The notes: generated from the letters alone by a model not told the origin. A stretch of DNA of 7,149 bases from DATKMP01 sp035541775 (GCA_035541775.1 DATKMP010000235.1:1-7149), one strand, 5' to 3'. Positions 1 to 6,577 are shown, counted from the first letter of the stretch. Program-made: numbers and translations.

Positions 1-82
1 TTCTAAAAATATTAAGTGCGATTATTGACAAATCATTATAATGCGTACATCATCAAATTTGGTTTTTGTGAATTGTAATTTG

Positions 83-115
83 TTTGTACGTTGTTGTTTG
101 TGGTTTGTATTTTTA
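83..115 (+). promoter_or_regulatory. Candidate Bacteroidota-type promoter of the aminotransferase gene
   Basis: TTTG at 83-86, then 21 bases, then TATTTTTA at 108-115, resembles the Bacteroidota primary-sigma pattern (TTTG, about 19-21 bases, TAnnTTTG). It would start transcription around 120, giving a leader of under 20 bases. The region is very AT- and TTGT-rich, so a chance match is likely. The initiation codon at 138 has only a weak purine-rich stretch (AAGAAAAAG) and no clear Shine-Dalgarno sequence. Confidence 0.28.
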
Positions 116-137
116 AATTAAAAGATAAGAAAAAGCC

Positions 138-1340
138 ATGATAAAATATTCTAAATCTGTATCATCCTTACGCACATCGGAAATACGGGATTTAATGAGT
201 CTGGCAACGCGCCCGGATATTATTTCCTTTGCTGGCGGAATGCCGGGGAATGAATTATTCCCAACAAAAGAAATCGATGAAATATACAACGCCCTGCCGT
301 TAGACATCAAGCAAACGGCATTTCAATATGGCCCAACACCGGGATATCCGCCGCTGTTAGAATCGTTAAAAGAGTTTTTGCGGAAAAAGGGAATGCCGGT
401 CGATACAAATAAATTGCTCATCACAACCGGTTCATTGCAGGCGATCAATATTCTTGCAAAAGTATTTTTGGATGAGAACGATACGGTGCTGACCGAAAAT
501 CCATGTTTCATCGGCGCGATCGCAGCTTTTAAATCCTATCAGGCAAATGTACACGGCATTGAGTTGGATCAAGAAGGCATCAATGCTGTGTTGGTAAAAA
601 AGTATCTTGAAGAAAAAAAATCAACGCTTCCGAAATTTGTTTACCTGACGCCGAATTTTCACAATCCGGCAGGAACATTGTATACTGAGAAACGGAAAAA
701 GGAAGTCGTGAGTTTGCTGAAGCAATACGATCTGCCATTGGTGGAAGACGATGCATACGGCGATTTATATTTTGACGAAGAAGCGCGGAAGCGTGTTGTA
801 CCGTTTAAAGCGGTGTATGAAAAAGAACTTACGATTTGTTATACGGGATCGTTCTCGAAAATTCTGGGCCCGGGATTTCGTCTTGGCTGGATGCTCGTGC
901 CGGAAGAAATTTATCGCAAAGCGGAACTCTGCAAGCAAGCGCTCGATGCATGCTCGCCCAACTTTACGCAGGTTCTTGCAGACGCATTTATTCGTACCGG
1001 AAACATTTATTCGTACATCGAATCGCTGCGCGGTATTTATAAACGCCGAAAAGAAACGATGGCATCGGCCATCAAGAAATTTTTTCCATCAGAAATCAAT
1101 TGGATTGAACCGCGAGGTGGTTTCTATATCTGGCTGAAACTCCCGCCGCAAGTCGATCTTCTTGCTGTATTGAAAAAAAGTATCGAACAAGGCGCTGTTT
1201 TTGTTGTCGGAAAAACATTTGATCCGGAAGGAATCGACAACAGTCATTTTCGATTGTCGTACTCGCACACACCGGAAGATAAAATTGAAAAAGGAATTAA
1301 AATCATCGGTGATGTGTTACAACAATCATTGAAGCAATGA
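138..1340 (+). CDS. PLP-dependent aminotransferase, 2-aminoadipate/LysN-like (class I/II)
   Basis: A 400-residue cytoplasmic fold-type I aminotransferase, the usual full length. Visible family landmarks are the N-terminal ISFAGGMPGNELFP (29-42), the QYGPTPGYPPL segment (63-73) and the cofactor phosphate loop TTGSLQA (96-102). Next come the NFHNPAG motif with Asn176, EDDAYGDL (203-210) with the PLP-binding Asp205 and Tyr207, the Schiff-base Lys241 in SFSKILGPGFRLGW, and Arg372 in FRLSYS, the expected substrate carboxylate clamp. These features match the LysN/2-aminoadipate and MocR-C-terminal-like subgroup, which transfers amino groups between 2-oxo acids (2-oxoadipate, branched-chain or aromatic) and glutamate. 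There is no N-terminal GntR-type DNA-binding domain, so it is an enzyme and not a MocR regulator. The exact substrate cannot be read from sequence. It is followed by a small conserved gene, probably in the same transcript. All catalytic residues are intact. Confidence 0.93.
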   Translation: MIKYSKSVSSLRTSEIRDLMSLATRPDIISFAGGMPGNELFPTKEIDEIYNALPLDIKQTAFQYGPTPGYPPLLESLKEFLRKKGMPVDTNKLLITTGSLQAINILAKVFLDENDTVLTENPCFIGAIAAFKSYQANVHGIELDQEGINAVLVKKYLEEKKSTLPKFVYLTPNFHNPAGTLYTEKRKKEVVSLLKQYDLPLVEDDAYGDLYFDEEARKRVVPFKAVYEKELTICYTGSFSKILGPGFRLGWMLVPEEIYRKAELCKQALDACSPNFTQVLADAFIRTGNIYSYIESLRGIYKRRKETMASAIKKFFPSEINWIEPRGGFYIWLKLPPQVDLLAVLKKSIEQGAVFVVGKTFDPEGIDNSHFRLSYSHTPEDKIEKGIKIIGDVLQQSLKQ

Positions 1341-1376
1341 TTGCAGAAACATGCCGATGGGAAAAAAGGAGCACGT

Positions 1377-1742
1377 ATGGCAGCAACCGATAAACCATTT
1401 GTCGTAGAATATTATTACAAAACGAAATGGGGCTGTGCCGATGAGTTTATCCGGCTGTTCAAAAAAAATCACTATCCCGTGTTGAAAAAACAAATCGAGA
1501 TGGGAAGATTTTTAGAAGTGAAAGCGGAAAAGCCCCGGTATCATGGAACAGAAGATGGCCGATGGGATTACCGCGTAACGATTGTGTGGAAAAATGTGCA
1601 GCTCATCGACGATGGGTTCGATGAACACGCACTTTCTGTCGAACTCTTTCCCAATCAGGAAATCTTCAAGAAAGAAGAACAGCACCGGTTCGAAATTTTA
1701 CTTGCGCACTGGGATCTGCCGATACAAACGGTTGATCTCTAA
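1377..1742 (+). CDS. Conserved protein of unknown function, 121 aa
   Basis: I chose the ATG at 1377 because AAAGGAG (1365-1371) lies 5 bases upstream. A TTG at 1341 would lengthen the frame by 12 residues but has no such site. The protein has no signal peptide or membrane segment and should be cytosolic. It is rich in aromatic and charged residues: EYYYKTKWG near the start, KNHYPVLKKQIE, PRYHGTEDGRWDYRVTIVWKN in the middle (given here as landmarks), and a C-terminal HWDLPIQTVDL. The size and the alternation of an N-terminal strand, a helix (DEFIRLFKKNHYPVLKKQ) and amphipathic strands are compatible with a dimeric alpha/beta-barrel (ferredoxin-like) fold such as NIPSNAP or ABM proteins, but I see no diagnostic motif. 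It lies 36 bp after the aminotransferase in the same direction, which suggests co-transcription but not necessarily a shared function. I can name no function. Confidence 0.8.
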   Translation: MAATDKPFVVEYYYKTKWGCADEFIRLFKKNHYPVLKKQIEMGRFLEVKAEKPRYHGTEDGRWDYRVTIVWKNVQLIDDGFDEHALSVELFPNQEIFKKEEQHRFEILLAHWDLPIQTVDL

Positions 1743-1757
1743 AAAATCGAAATAGTA

Positions 1758-2840
1758 TTATTTCAAGAGCCAGAGCAAGTAACCGTATCCGGCTTTTTCC
1801 ATTTCTGCCTTTGGAATAAATCGTAACGAGGCGGAGTTTATGCAATACCGGAGATGTGTCGGAGTCGGGCCGTCGTTGAACACATGGCCGAGATGCGAAT
1901 CGCCGAACTTGCTCCGCACCTCCACGCGGTCCATCATCAGCGAAGAATCCGTACGCTTGACGATGTAGCGCGGGTCGATGGGTTTAGAAAAACTCGGCCA
2001 GCCGCATCCGGAATCGAATTTATCCGTGGAACTAAACAACGGTTCGCCAGTGACAACATCCACATAGATGCCTTCTTTTTTGGAATCATAAAATTCGTTG
2101 TGGAACGGCCGTTCGGTTGCGCTGTGCTGTGTTACTTCATACTCTTCATCTGTTAATTTCGTTTTCAATTCTTCTTGCGATGGTTTTTTGTACTCTTTAT
2201 CCAATCCTACGTCGCCCCAAACGCTTTTGATAAATTGATCCCTGCCGGAAGCATTGCGGTAGTTGATATAGCGAACAGGATTCTTTTTGCAATATTGCTG
2301 ATGATATTCTTCCGCCGGATAAAAAGCTTCAAACTTTCGGATTGTTGTTGCAATGGGCTTATCGAATATCTTGGAGGATTCAAGATCACTTTTCGATTGC
2401 TCGGCAATTCTCTTCTGCGATGCATCGTGATAAAAAATTGCAGAAAGATACTGAGAGCCGCGGTCATAAAATGAACCACCGGCATCGGTCGGATCGAACT
2501 GCCGCCAATAAAGATCTAATAATTCGCTGTAGCTGATAACGGCTGGATCGAAAACAATTTGAATTGCCTCAAGATGTCCGGTCGTTCCGGTACAAACTTG
2601 TTCGTATGTCGGATTCGCGACATGGCCGCCGGAAAATCCGGAGGTGACATGTTTTACGCCTCCTAAATCATCGAACGCTTCTTCCATACACCAGAAGCAT
2701 CCGCCGGCAAATGTGGCGGTGTCGAGATCGCTGTATGTTTTTAAAGTTTCATTTGTAGTTGATGGATTCGTTTTCATTTCACTGCACCCTGTCATAAAAA
2801 TTAAGCTCGAAAGAAAAAGCAACCATTGATTCATTTTCAT
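1758..2840 (-). CDS. msrAB: Bifunctional peptide methionine sulfoxide reductase MsrA-MsrB, lipoprotein
   Basis: This 360-residue fusion reduces both S- and R-methionine sulfoxide in proteins. Residues 1-19 form a lipoprotein signal ending in LIFMTGC, so Cys19 should be lipidated and the enzyme anchored in the envelope facing the periplasm. The MsrA domain (about 40-200) has the GCFWCMEEAF motif with catalytic Cys48, GFSGG (68-72), the GHLEAIQIVFDP and PTDAGGSFYDRGSQY segments, and a likely resolving Cys184. The MsrB domain (about 226-346) has SGCGWPSF with likely resolving Cys279 and RYCINSASLRF with catalytic Cys333. It lacks the four zinc-binding cysteines of zinc-type MsrB. No thioredoxin-like domain is fused, unlike Neisseria PilB, so an external periplasmic reductant is needed. 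The start at 2840 is supported by AAAGGA about 7 bases upstream. It converges with the small gene ending at 1742 and diverges from the propeller gene. Confidence 0.96.
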   Translation of the reverse strand: MKMNQWLLFLSSLIFMTGCSEMKTNPSTTNETLKTYSDLDTATFAGGCFWCMEEAFDDLGGVKHVTSGFSGGHVANPTYEQVCTGTTGHLEAIQIVFDPAVISYSELLDLYWRQFDPTDAGGSFYDRGSQYLSAIFYHDASQKRIAEQSKSDLESSKIFDKPIATTIRKFEAFYPAEEYHQQYCKKNPVRYINYRNASGRDQFIKSVWGDVGLDKEYKKPSQEELKTKLTDEEYEVTQHSATERPFHNEFYDSKKEGIYVDVVTGEPLFSSTDKFDSGCGWPSFSKPIDPRYIVKRTDSSLMMDRVEVRSKFGDSHLGHVFNDGPTPTHLRYCINSASLRFIPKAEMEKAGYGYLLWLLK

Positions 2841-2883
2841 GGCATATCCTTTTTATGATGAAACACTGGAAGCCGAGAAAGAG

Positions 2884-2895
2884 GTTCCGCGGAAC
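2884..2895. promoter_or_regulatory. Perfect 12-bp palindrome between divergent genes, candidate operator
   Basis: GTTCCGCGGAAC is perfectly self-complementary. It lies 43 bp upstream of the msrAB start and 112 bp upstream of the propeller gene start, in an otherwise AT-rich intergenic region. With no spacer for a good loop, it suits a dimeric DNA-binding protein better than an RNA hairpin. Its position near msrAB suggests control of that gene, or of both. No regulator gene is present in the window. Confidence 0.35.
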
Positions 2896-2939
2896 AATCG
2901 ATATGGATTATGCGTTTATATGGTGCACGTTAATTAAAA

Positions 2940-2972
2940 TTTGGTATTCAATGGGAAATTGATTTACCTTAT
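2940..2972 (+). promoter_or_regulatory. Weak promoter candidate for the propeller/barrel operon
   Basis: TTTG at 2940-2943, 21 bases, then TACCTTAT at 2965-2972 partly fits the Bacteroidota promoter pattern. A TATAAA at 2975-2980, inside the palindrome TTTTATAAAA, is an alternative -10 element but has no -35 partner at the right distance. Only one of these, if any, is real. Confidence 0.22.
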
Positions 2973-3007
2973 TTTATAAAACACAGAATCTATCAAAGGA
3001 GCTTTCT

Positions 3008-4024
3008 ATGCTGAACAAAATTGCTGTTTCTATCATTACCATTGCTGCGGCGAGTTTTGCGCAAACGAATTCCGGATATCATATGACCGGAAAAATTTCT
3101 ATCGGTGGCGAAGGCGGCTGGGATTATATTTCCTTTGATGCTCAATCGCATCGCCTGTTCGCATCGCATGGGAATCACGTTTCGGTGATCAGCACTGATT
3201 CCGATAAAGTGATCGGCGATATTCCAAAAACAGAAGGCGTGCATGGCATAGCAGTGGCAGATGAACTCGGCAGATGTTTTATTTCCAATGGAAGAACATC
3301 AACCGTCAGTATCGTTGATTTAAAAACGTTGCAATTGACCGATACGATCGCTGTCGGAAAAAATCCGGATGCAATTTTGTACGATCCGTTTTCCAAACGA
3401 GTTTTTGTTTGCAACGGCCGAAGCAGCGATGTATCGATTCTCGATGCGGCAACAGGGAAAGTCGTTTCGACGCTGCCGTTAAACGGCAAACCGGAATTTT
3501 CTGCGACCGATGGCAAAGGAAAAGTATTTGTCAACATCGAAGATAAAAGTGAAATTACCGCCATCGATGCAAAAGAAATGAAAGTTCTTGCAACGTGGCC
3601 TATCAAACCAGGAGAAGAACCATCCGGATTGGCTATCGACGCAGAACACGAACGGTTGTTTGCGGTGTGCGGAAATAAATTGATGGTTGTTGTCGATGGG
3701 GAAAACGGAACAGTGCTCGCTTCGCTGCCGATCGGAGAACGCGTCGATGGATGCGCCTTCGATCCGGGAACCGGATTGGCATTCTCATCGAACGGAGAAG
3801 GTACGGTTACCGTTGTTCGCGAAGAAACACCATCGAAATATTCTGTTCTCGAAACAGTGAAGACACAAGCCGGTGCTCGAACAATTACTGTCGATCCCAC
3901 AACACACACATTGTATTTACCGACAGCCGAATTCGGTCCAGCTCCTGAACCGACGGCAGAACATCCGCATCCTCGCCCGACCATTGTGCCGAATACATTT
4001 GTCATTTTAAAAGTCCAAAAATAA
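3008..4024 (+). CDS. Secreted YncE-like seven-bladed beta-propeller (YVTN repeat family)
   Basis: A 338-residue protein with a Sec signal peptide (residues 1-18, cleavage likely after ASFA), so it is periplasmic or exported. AAAGGAG at 2996-3002 lies 5 bases before the ATG. After the leader, about seven repeats of roughly 40 residues follow, each of the form 'h-x-D-x-x-x-x-x-hFh-x-N/H-G-x-x-x-V-h-D-x-x-T-x-K-V-h-x-x-h'. They start near residues 38, 78, 120, 162, 205, 246 and 290, which is enough for a closed seven-bladed propeller. Segments such as GGEGGWDY (33-40), KNPDAILYDP (118-127), VNIEDKSE (175-182), FSSNGEGT (259-266) and LPTAEFGPAP (304-313) look like a conserved subfamily common in Acidobacteria and related phyla. 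The C-terminal tail has AEHPHPRP (317-324). YncE itself is a periplasmic propeller that binds DNA; no function is established for this subfamily. It is transcribed with the following barrel gene. Confidence 0.85.
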   Translation: MLNKIAVSIITIAAASFAQTNSGYHMTGKISIGGEGGWDYISFDAQSHRLFASHGNHVSVISTDSDKVIGDIPKTEGVHGIAVADELGRCFISNGRTSTVSIVDLKTLQLTDTIAVGKNPDAILYDPFSKRVFVCNGRSSDVSILDAATGKVVSTLPLNGKPEFSATDGKGKVFVNIEDKSEITAIDAKEMKVLATWPIKPGEEPSGLAIDAEHERLFAVCGNKLMVVVDGENGTVLASLPIGERVDGCAFDPGTGLAFSSNGEGTVTVVREETPSKYSVLETVKTQAGARTITVDPTTHTLYLPTAEFGPAPEPTAEHPHPRPTIVPNTFVILKVQK

Positions 4025-4042
4025 AAATGAGGAATGAAATTC

Positions 4043-4786
4043 ATGCGGCAAAAAATAAAACTATGCTGTCTTGCTATTTGTGTTTTGGCGATGTGCTCGG
4101 TCAAATTAATTGCGCAGGGCGGTCCGCCGATGATTACGGACGATCCGTTCACGCCGGAAATCGGACATTGGGAAAATAATATTGCCGTGCAATGGACACA
4201 CTCCGGAGATACGCATATTGTCCAATTTCCTGCCGCCGATATTAATTACGGTTACAATGAACACACGCAACTAAAAATCGAAATGCCGATTCTCGTAATC
4301 ACTTCGGATGAAGCACATTCCGTTATCGGGCGGGGTAATGTCAAGATCGGCATCAAAGAACGATTCTTGGATGAAGGAACATCCGGCATTGCCATTTCGA
4401 CCTATCCGCAATATCAGTTTGCTACTGCAACCGCAGTGGGTGAAGATGATGGAGCGCAGTTCTTCTTACCGGTGGAAGCTGCAAAAACATTTGGCAAGTT
4501 TCATCTTGCAGCAGAACTCGGATATAATTTTATTAAATCGTCATCGGATGAATTGCAGTACGGGATTGTCGGCGGATACGATGTCAGCGAACAATGTTCA
4601 TTCTTTGCGGAATTGCATCAGGAAAATGATTTACAAAGCGGCGGAGGAGAATCGATTGTTAACATCGGGACGCATGTGAATATCAATTCATCACTTGCGC
4701 TTATTGCGTCGGCAGGAACGACGCTGCATGCAGAAATGGGCGAACAGACGTATCTTACTTATCTCGGCGTTCAAATATTGTTTTAA
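4043..4786 (+). CDS. Probable outer-membrane beta-barrel protein (MetA-pathway transporter-like)
   Basis: A frame opens at ATG 4034, but its GAGGA (4029-4033) abuts that codon with no spacer. ATG 4043 lies 9 bases after the same site, so I prefer 4043 (247 residues). The start is a Sec signal (cleavage near KLIA before QGGPP). Four cysteines fall in the leader, but none has a valid lipobox because Met precedes the candidate Cys. The mature N-terminus GPPMITDDPFTPEIGHWE recalls barrel proteins annotated as 'transporter' or MetA-pathway of phenol degradation (PF13557-like). Alternating hydrophobic strands continue to the end, which closes in YLGVQILF with the terminal Phe typical of outer-membrane barrels. 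At about 220 mature residues it is shorter than many members, so perhaps 8-12 strands. It starts 18 bp after the propeller gene stop, so the two form an operon. Cargo is unknown. Confidence 0.78.
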   Translation: MRQKIKLCCLAICVLAMCSVKLIAQGGPPMITDDPFTPEIGHWENNIAVQWTHSGDTHIVQFPAADINYGYNEHTQLKIEMPILVITSDEAHSVIGRGNVKIGIKERFLDEGTSGIAISTYPQYQFATATAVGEDDGAQFFLPVEAAKTFGKFHLAAELGYNFIKSSSDELQYGIVGGYDVSEQCSFFAELHQENDLQSGGGESIVNIGTHVNINSSLALIASAGTTLHAEMGEQTYLTYLGVQILF

Positions 4787-4839
4787 TGACAATGGATGAA
4801 ACGAAGAAGAAATAATATTTTTAAATTTTGATTTTTATG

Positions 4840-4874
4840 AAATAAAAGCCGGCAAAATTTTACTCCTGCCGGCT
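4840..4874 (-). terminator. Intrinsic terminator of the xylanase gene
   Basis: Read on the minus strand, an 8-bp perfect GC-rich stem (AGCCGGCA / TGCCGGCT, at 4867-4874 and 4847-4854) with a 12-base loop is followed by TTTTATTT. It lies 39 bp after the xylanase stop. On the plus strand no T-run follows the stem, so it should work mainly for the minus-strand gene. It may still help separate the two convergent units. Confidence 0.85.
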
Positions 4875-4913
4875 CTTCACGGACGAATCAAGTCGTCTCG
4901 TCATTACCATTGA

Positions 4914-6479
4914 TTACTTAAGCAGCAACATTTTCCTCGTCTGCATAAACGAACCGGCTTCGAGTTTATAGAAATACATTCCGCTGGATAATTTGCTTGC
5001 ATCGAAAATAACAGATTGTTGTCCTCCTTGCTGATATTCATTATTAATCAGCGTGGCCACCTTTTGACCGAGGATATTATAGATATCCAATTTTACATAA
5101 GCAGCTTTGCCCAACGTAAAATCGATTCTGGTTGTCGGATTGAACGGATTCGGATAGTTCTGTGCAAGCGAGAATGTTGAAGGAACGGTCGGAGCATTCT
5201 TGACGCCGCTTGTAGCATTGGACACATAGGTTGCGATACAATTTGCTTCCAGTGTATCGACCAGACGACTGTTCGAGGCGGCAACGGTGCCTTGATACAA
5301 AACATTTTTAGATTGGGATGTTACATATTTTGTAAAACTTGCTGCTCCGCCGGTTAGATTCTGTAAGATAATGGAGTCTCTGATGGTCGATGAATTTAAA
5401 TTGATTGCTTCGATAATTATTTGATTAGAACTTTTAAATGCAGAAACAGAAATTGAAGGAACGCCGCGCGAAGATGATACAGAAGAGTAAACCCGCACAG
5501 ATCCTGGAAAAATAAATTGTGAAAAGTGCGACATCACATAGCCGCGTTTTGTCGGATTACCATTCTCGTCGATCGGTCCGTAAAACCTTACAATGTACCA
5601 CCACACATAGGCACTCATATTGGCATTCATACAATCACTGATTTCTTTACCGACATTAAGAGCAAGCGGCCAAACATTGCCTGAATCGGTGGAGGTTGTA
5701 TAATGTTCAGTCATCCAGACTTCTTTCCCTTTCGAAGCGGCAAGTGAATATGTTGTCGGGCTAACTCCATACAAATGTCCTGCAACAAACCCGACATTTG
5801 CGCAGGCGGCTGAATCATTGAGCGTCGAGTCTGAAAGCGCGTGAACAAAACTTTCCGACTCGGGCATAAAAATGGGAGTACCGATTGCTGGTGCATAATA
5901 TTTTACGAAGTTGAGAAATTGAGTTGCCGTCCAATAACACGACTCATAGCTTACGCTGGCATCCGGTTCATTCTGGAGAGATACGGCATAAATTGAAACG
6001 CCGTATTTCGCCATCGTATCGACAAATGATTTAAGATGAGCTGCATACGCTGCATAGGCACTCGGTAATAAATAACCACCTACGGTGTTGTTGTTAGTCT
6101 TCATCCATGCCGGCGGTGTCCATGGCGATGCAATGATTCTTGCGCCAAGCTGCTGCGCTGCAAGTGCGGAGGCGACGTTAATGGCGAACTGCGTGGAGTC
6201 CGGCGCAATCCGGAGGCGCAATAACGTGAATCCAAGTTGATTGGCGCTGGTACCGAATGCAGTTTGTACTTCGGCAGCAGTCATATCCGGGCGCCAGCCG
6301 ATGATATTTGCCGCACCGAATCCTTCGATTTTCTGCATTGTACTATCTAAATAAACAGTTGCTGGAATAGCTGTTTGCGCATAGATAGGTGCTGTTAATG
6401 TCATAGCACATAGCATGAATGCCAAGAATGTGCAAGATAAAATAGTCCCCACTTTTTTGGGTTGTACCAATTGTTTCAT
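4914..6479 (-). CDS. Secreted GH30 (subfamily 8-like) glucuronoxylanase with T9SS C-terminal sorting domain
   Basis: A 521-residue extracellular endo-xylanase resembling Bacillus XynC, predicted to cut beta-1,4-xylan near glucuronate side chains. Residues 1-34 are a Sec signal (cleavage near IYA before QT). The GH30 barrel and side beta-domain (about 40-422) show QKIEGFGAAN (49-58), SPWTPPAWMKTN (118-129) and SLQNEPD with acid/base Glu171. They also show VWMTEHY with nucleophile Glu258, YVWWYIVRFYGPI (291-303) and KRGYVMSHFSQF (311-322). Arg298 in that block aligns with the glucuronate-binding arginine of XynC as I recall the family. A short linker (423-432) leads to a type A sorting domain (about 433-521) with NYPNPFNPTTRIDF, the YNILGQKVATL strand, LSSGMYFYKL and a basic RKMLLLK end. 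This domain is cleaved during export by the type IX system. The start at 6479 has AGAGG 6 bases upstream. No carbohydrate-binding module is present. It is monocistronic, with its own terminator. Confidence 0.93.
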   Translation of the reverse strand: MKQLVQPKKVGTILSCTFLAFMLCAMTLTAPIYAQTAIPATVYLDSTMQKIEGFGAANIIGWRPDMTAAEVQTAFGTSANQLGFTLLRLRIAPDSTQFAINVASALAAQQLGARIIASPWTPPAWMKTNNNTVGGYLLPSAYAAYAAHLKSFVDTMAKYGVSIYAVSLQNEPDASVSYESCYWTATQFLNFVKYYAPAIGTPIFMPESESFVHALSDSTLNDSAACANVGFVAGHLYGVSPTTYSLAASKGKEVWMTEHYTTSTDSGNVWPLALNVGKEISDCMNANMSAYVWWYIVRFYGPIDENGNPTKRGYVMSHFSQFIFPGSVRVYSSVSSSRGVPSISVSAFKSSNQIIIEAINLNSSTIRDSIILQNLTGGAASFTKYVTSQSKNVLYQGTVAASNSRLVDTLEANCIATYVSNATSGVKNAPTVPSTFSLAQNYPNPFNPTTRIDFTLGKAAYVKLDIYNILGQKVATLINNEYQQGGQQSVIFDASKLSSGMYFYKLEAGSFMQTRKMLLLK

Positions 6480-6506
6480 AATAAACCTCTTTTATATGTT
6501 TTATTG

Positions 6507-6547
6507 TTCGAAGGAATGAGGATGCTCATTCAACGTACGCCTTCGAA
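6507..6547 (-). promoter_or_regulatory. Long bulged stem-loop in the xylanase leader
   Basis: TTCGAAGG (6507-6514) and CCTTCGAA (6540-6547) are exact inverted repeats. Inside them AATGAG (6515-6520) and CTCATT (6525-6530) pair around a 4-base loop. The result is 6 + 8 base pairs with a single one-sided 9-base bulge (6531-6539, containing the palindrome CGTACG). The structure ends 27 bases before the ATG and 16 bases before the ribosome binding site, so it could act in the mRNA leader. TTCGAA is also self-palindromic, so a protein site on DNA is the alternative. Confidence 0.45.
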
Positions 6548-6555
6548 GGTCTGTG

Positions 6556-6577
6556 AAAAATATCGAATGATATTTTT
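6556..6577 (-). promoter_or_regulatory. Perfect 9-bp AT-rich hairpin in the xylanase leader
   Basis: AAAAATATC and GATATTTTT are exact inverted repeats around a 4-base loop. Read on the minus strand, the 3' arm ends in five Ts, giving a weak attenuator-like shape between the promoter candidate and the larger stem-loop. With only one G-C pair, its stability as RNA is low. Confidence 0.35.

Noticed and set aside
25..42. TTGACA (25-30) and TATAAT (37-42) at the left edge
   Set aside because: Both boxes are perfect but only 6 bases apart, so they cannot form one sigma-70 promoter. Neither has a good partner at 16-19 bases.
751..1137. 128-codon plus-strand frame inside the aminotransferase
   Set aside because: It lies fully within a gene with all catalytic motifs intact. 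Its product is rich in Arg, Lys and Cys with no recognisable pattern.
1341..1376. TTG start at 1341 for the 121-residue protein
   Set aside because: The ATG at 1377 has AAAGGAG at a suitable distance, and the 12 extra residues look like untranslated leader.
1749..1764. GAAATA/TATTTC inverted repeat at the convergent gene ends
   Set aside because: It has only six A-T-rich pairs with no following T-run, and it overlaps the msrAB stop, so it is not supported as a terminator.
2207..2485. Small frames on both strands within msrAB
   Set aside because: They are shadows of a complete two-domain reductase whose motifs are continuous through this segment.
3175..4152. Long open frame of 325 codons on the minus strand, opposite the propeller gene
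   Set aside because: It overlaps a propeller with a signal peptide, ribosome site and clear repeats. Its translation is low in family-like motifs and is explained by the codon composition of the sense gene.
4882..4897. Short GACGA/TCGTC inverted repeat after the xylanase stop
   Set aside because: Five-base arms are expected by chance, and the adjacent strong terminator already explains the region.
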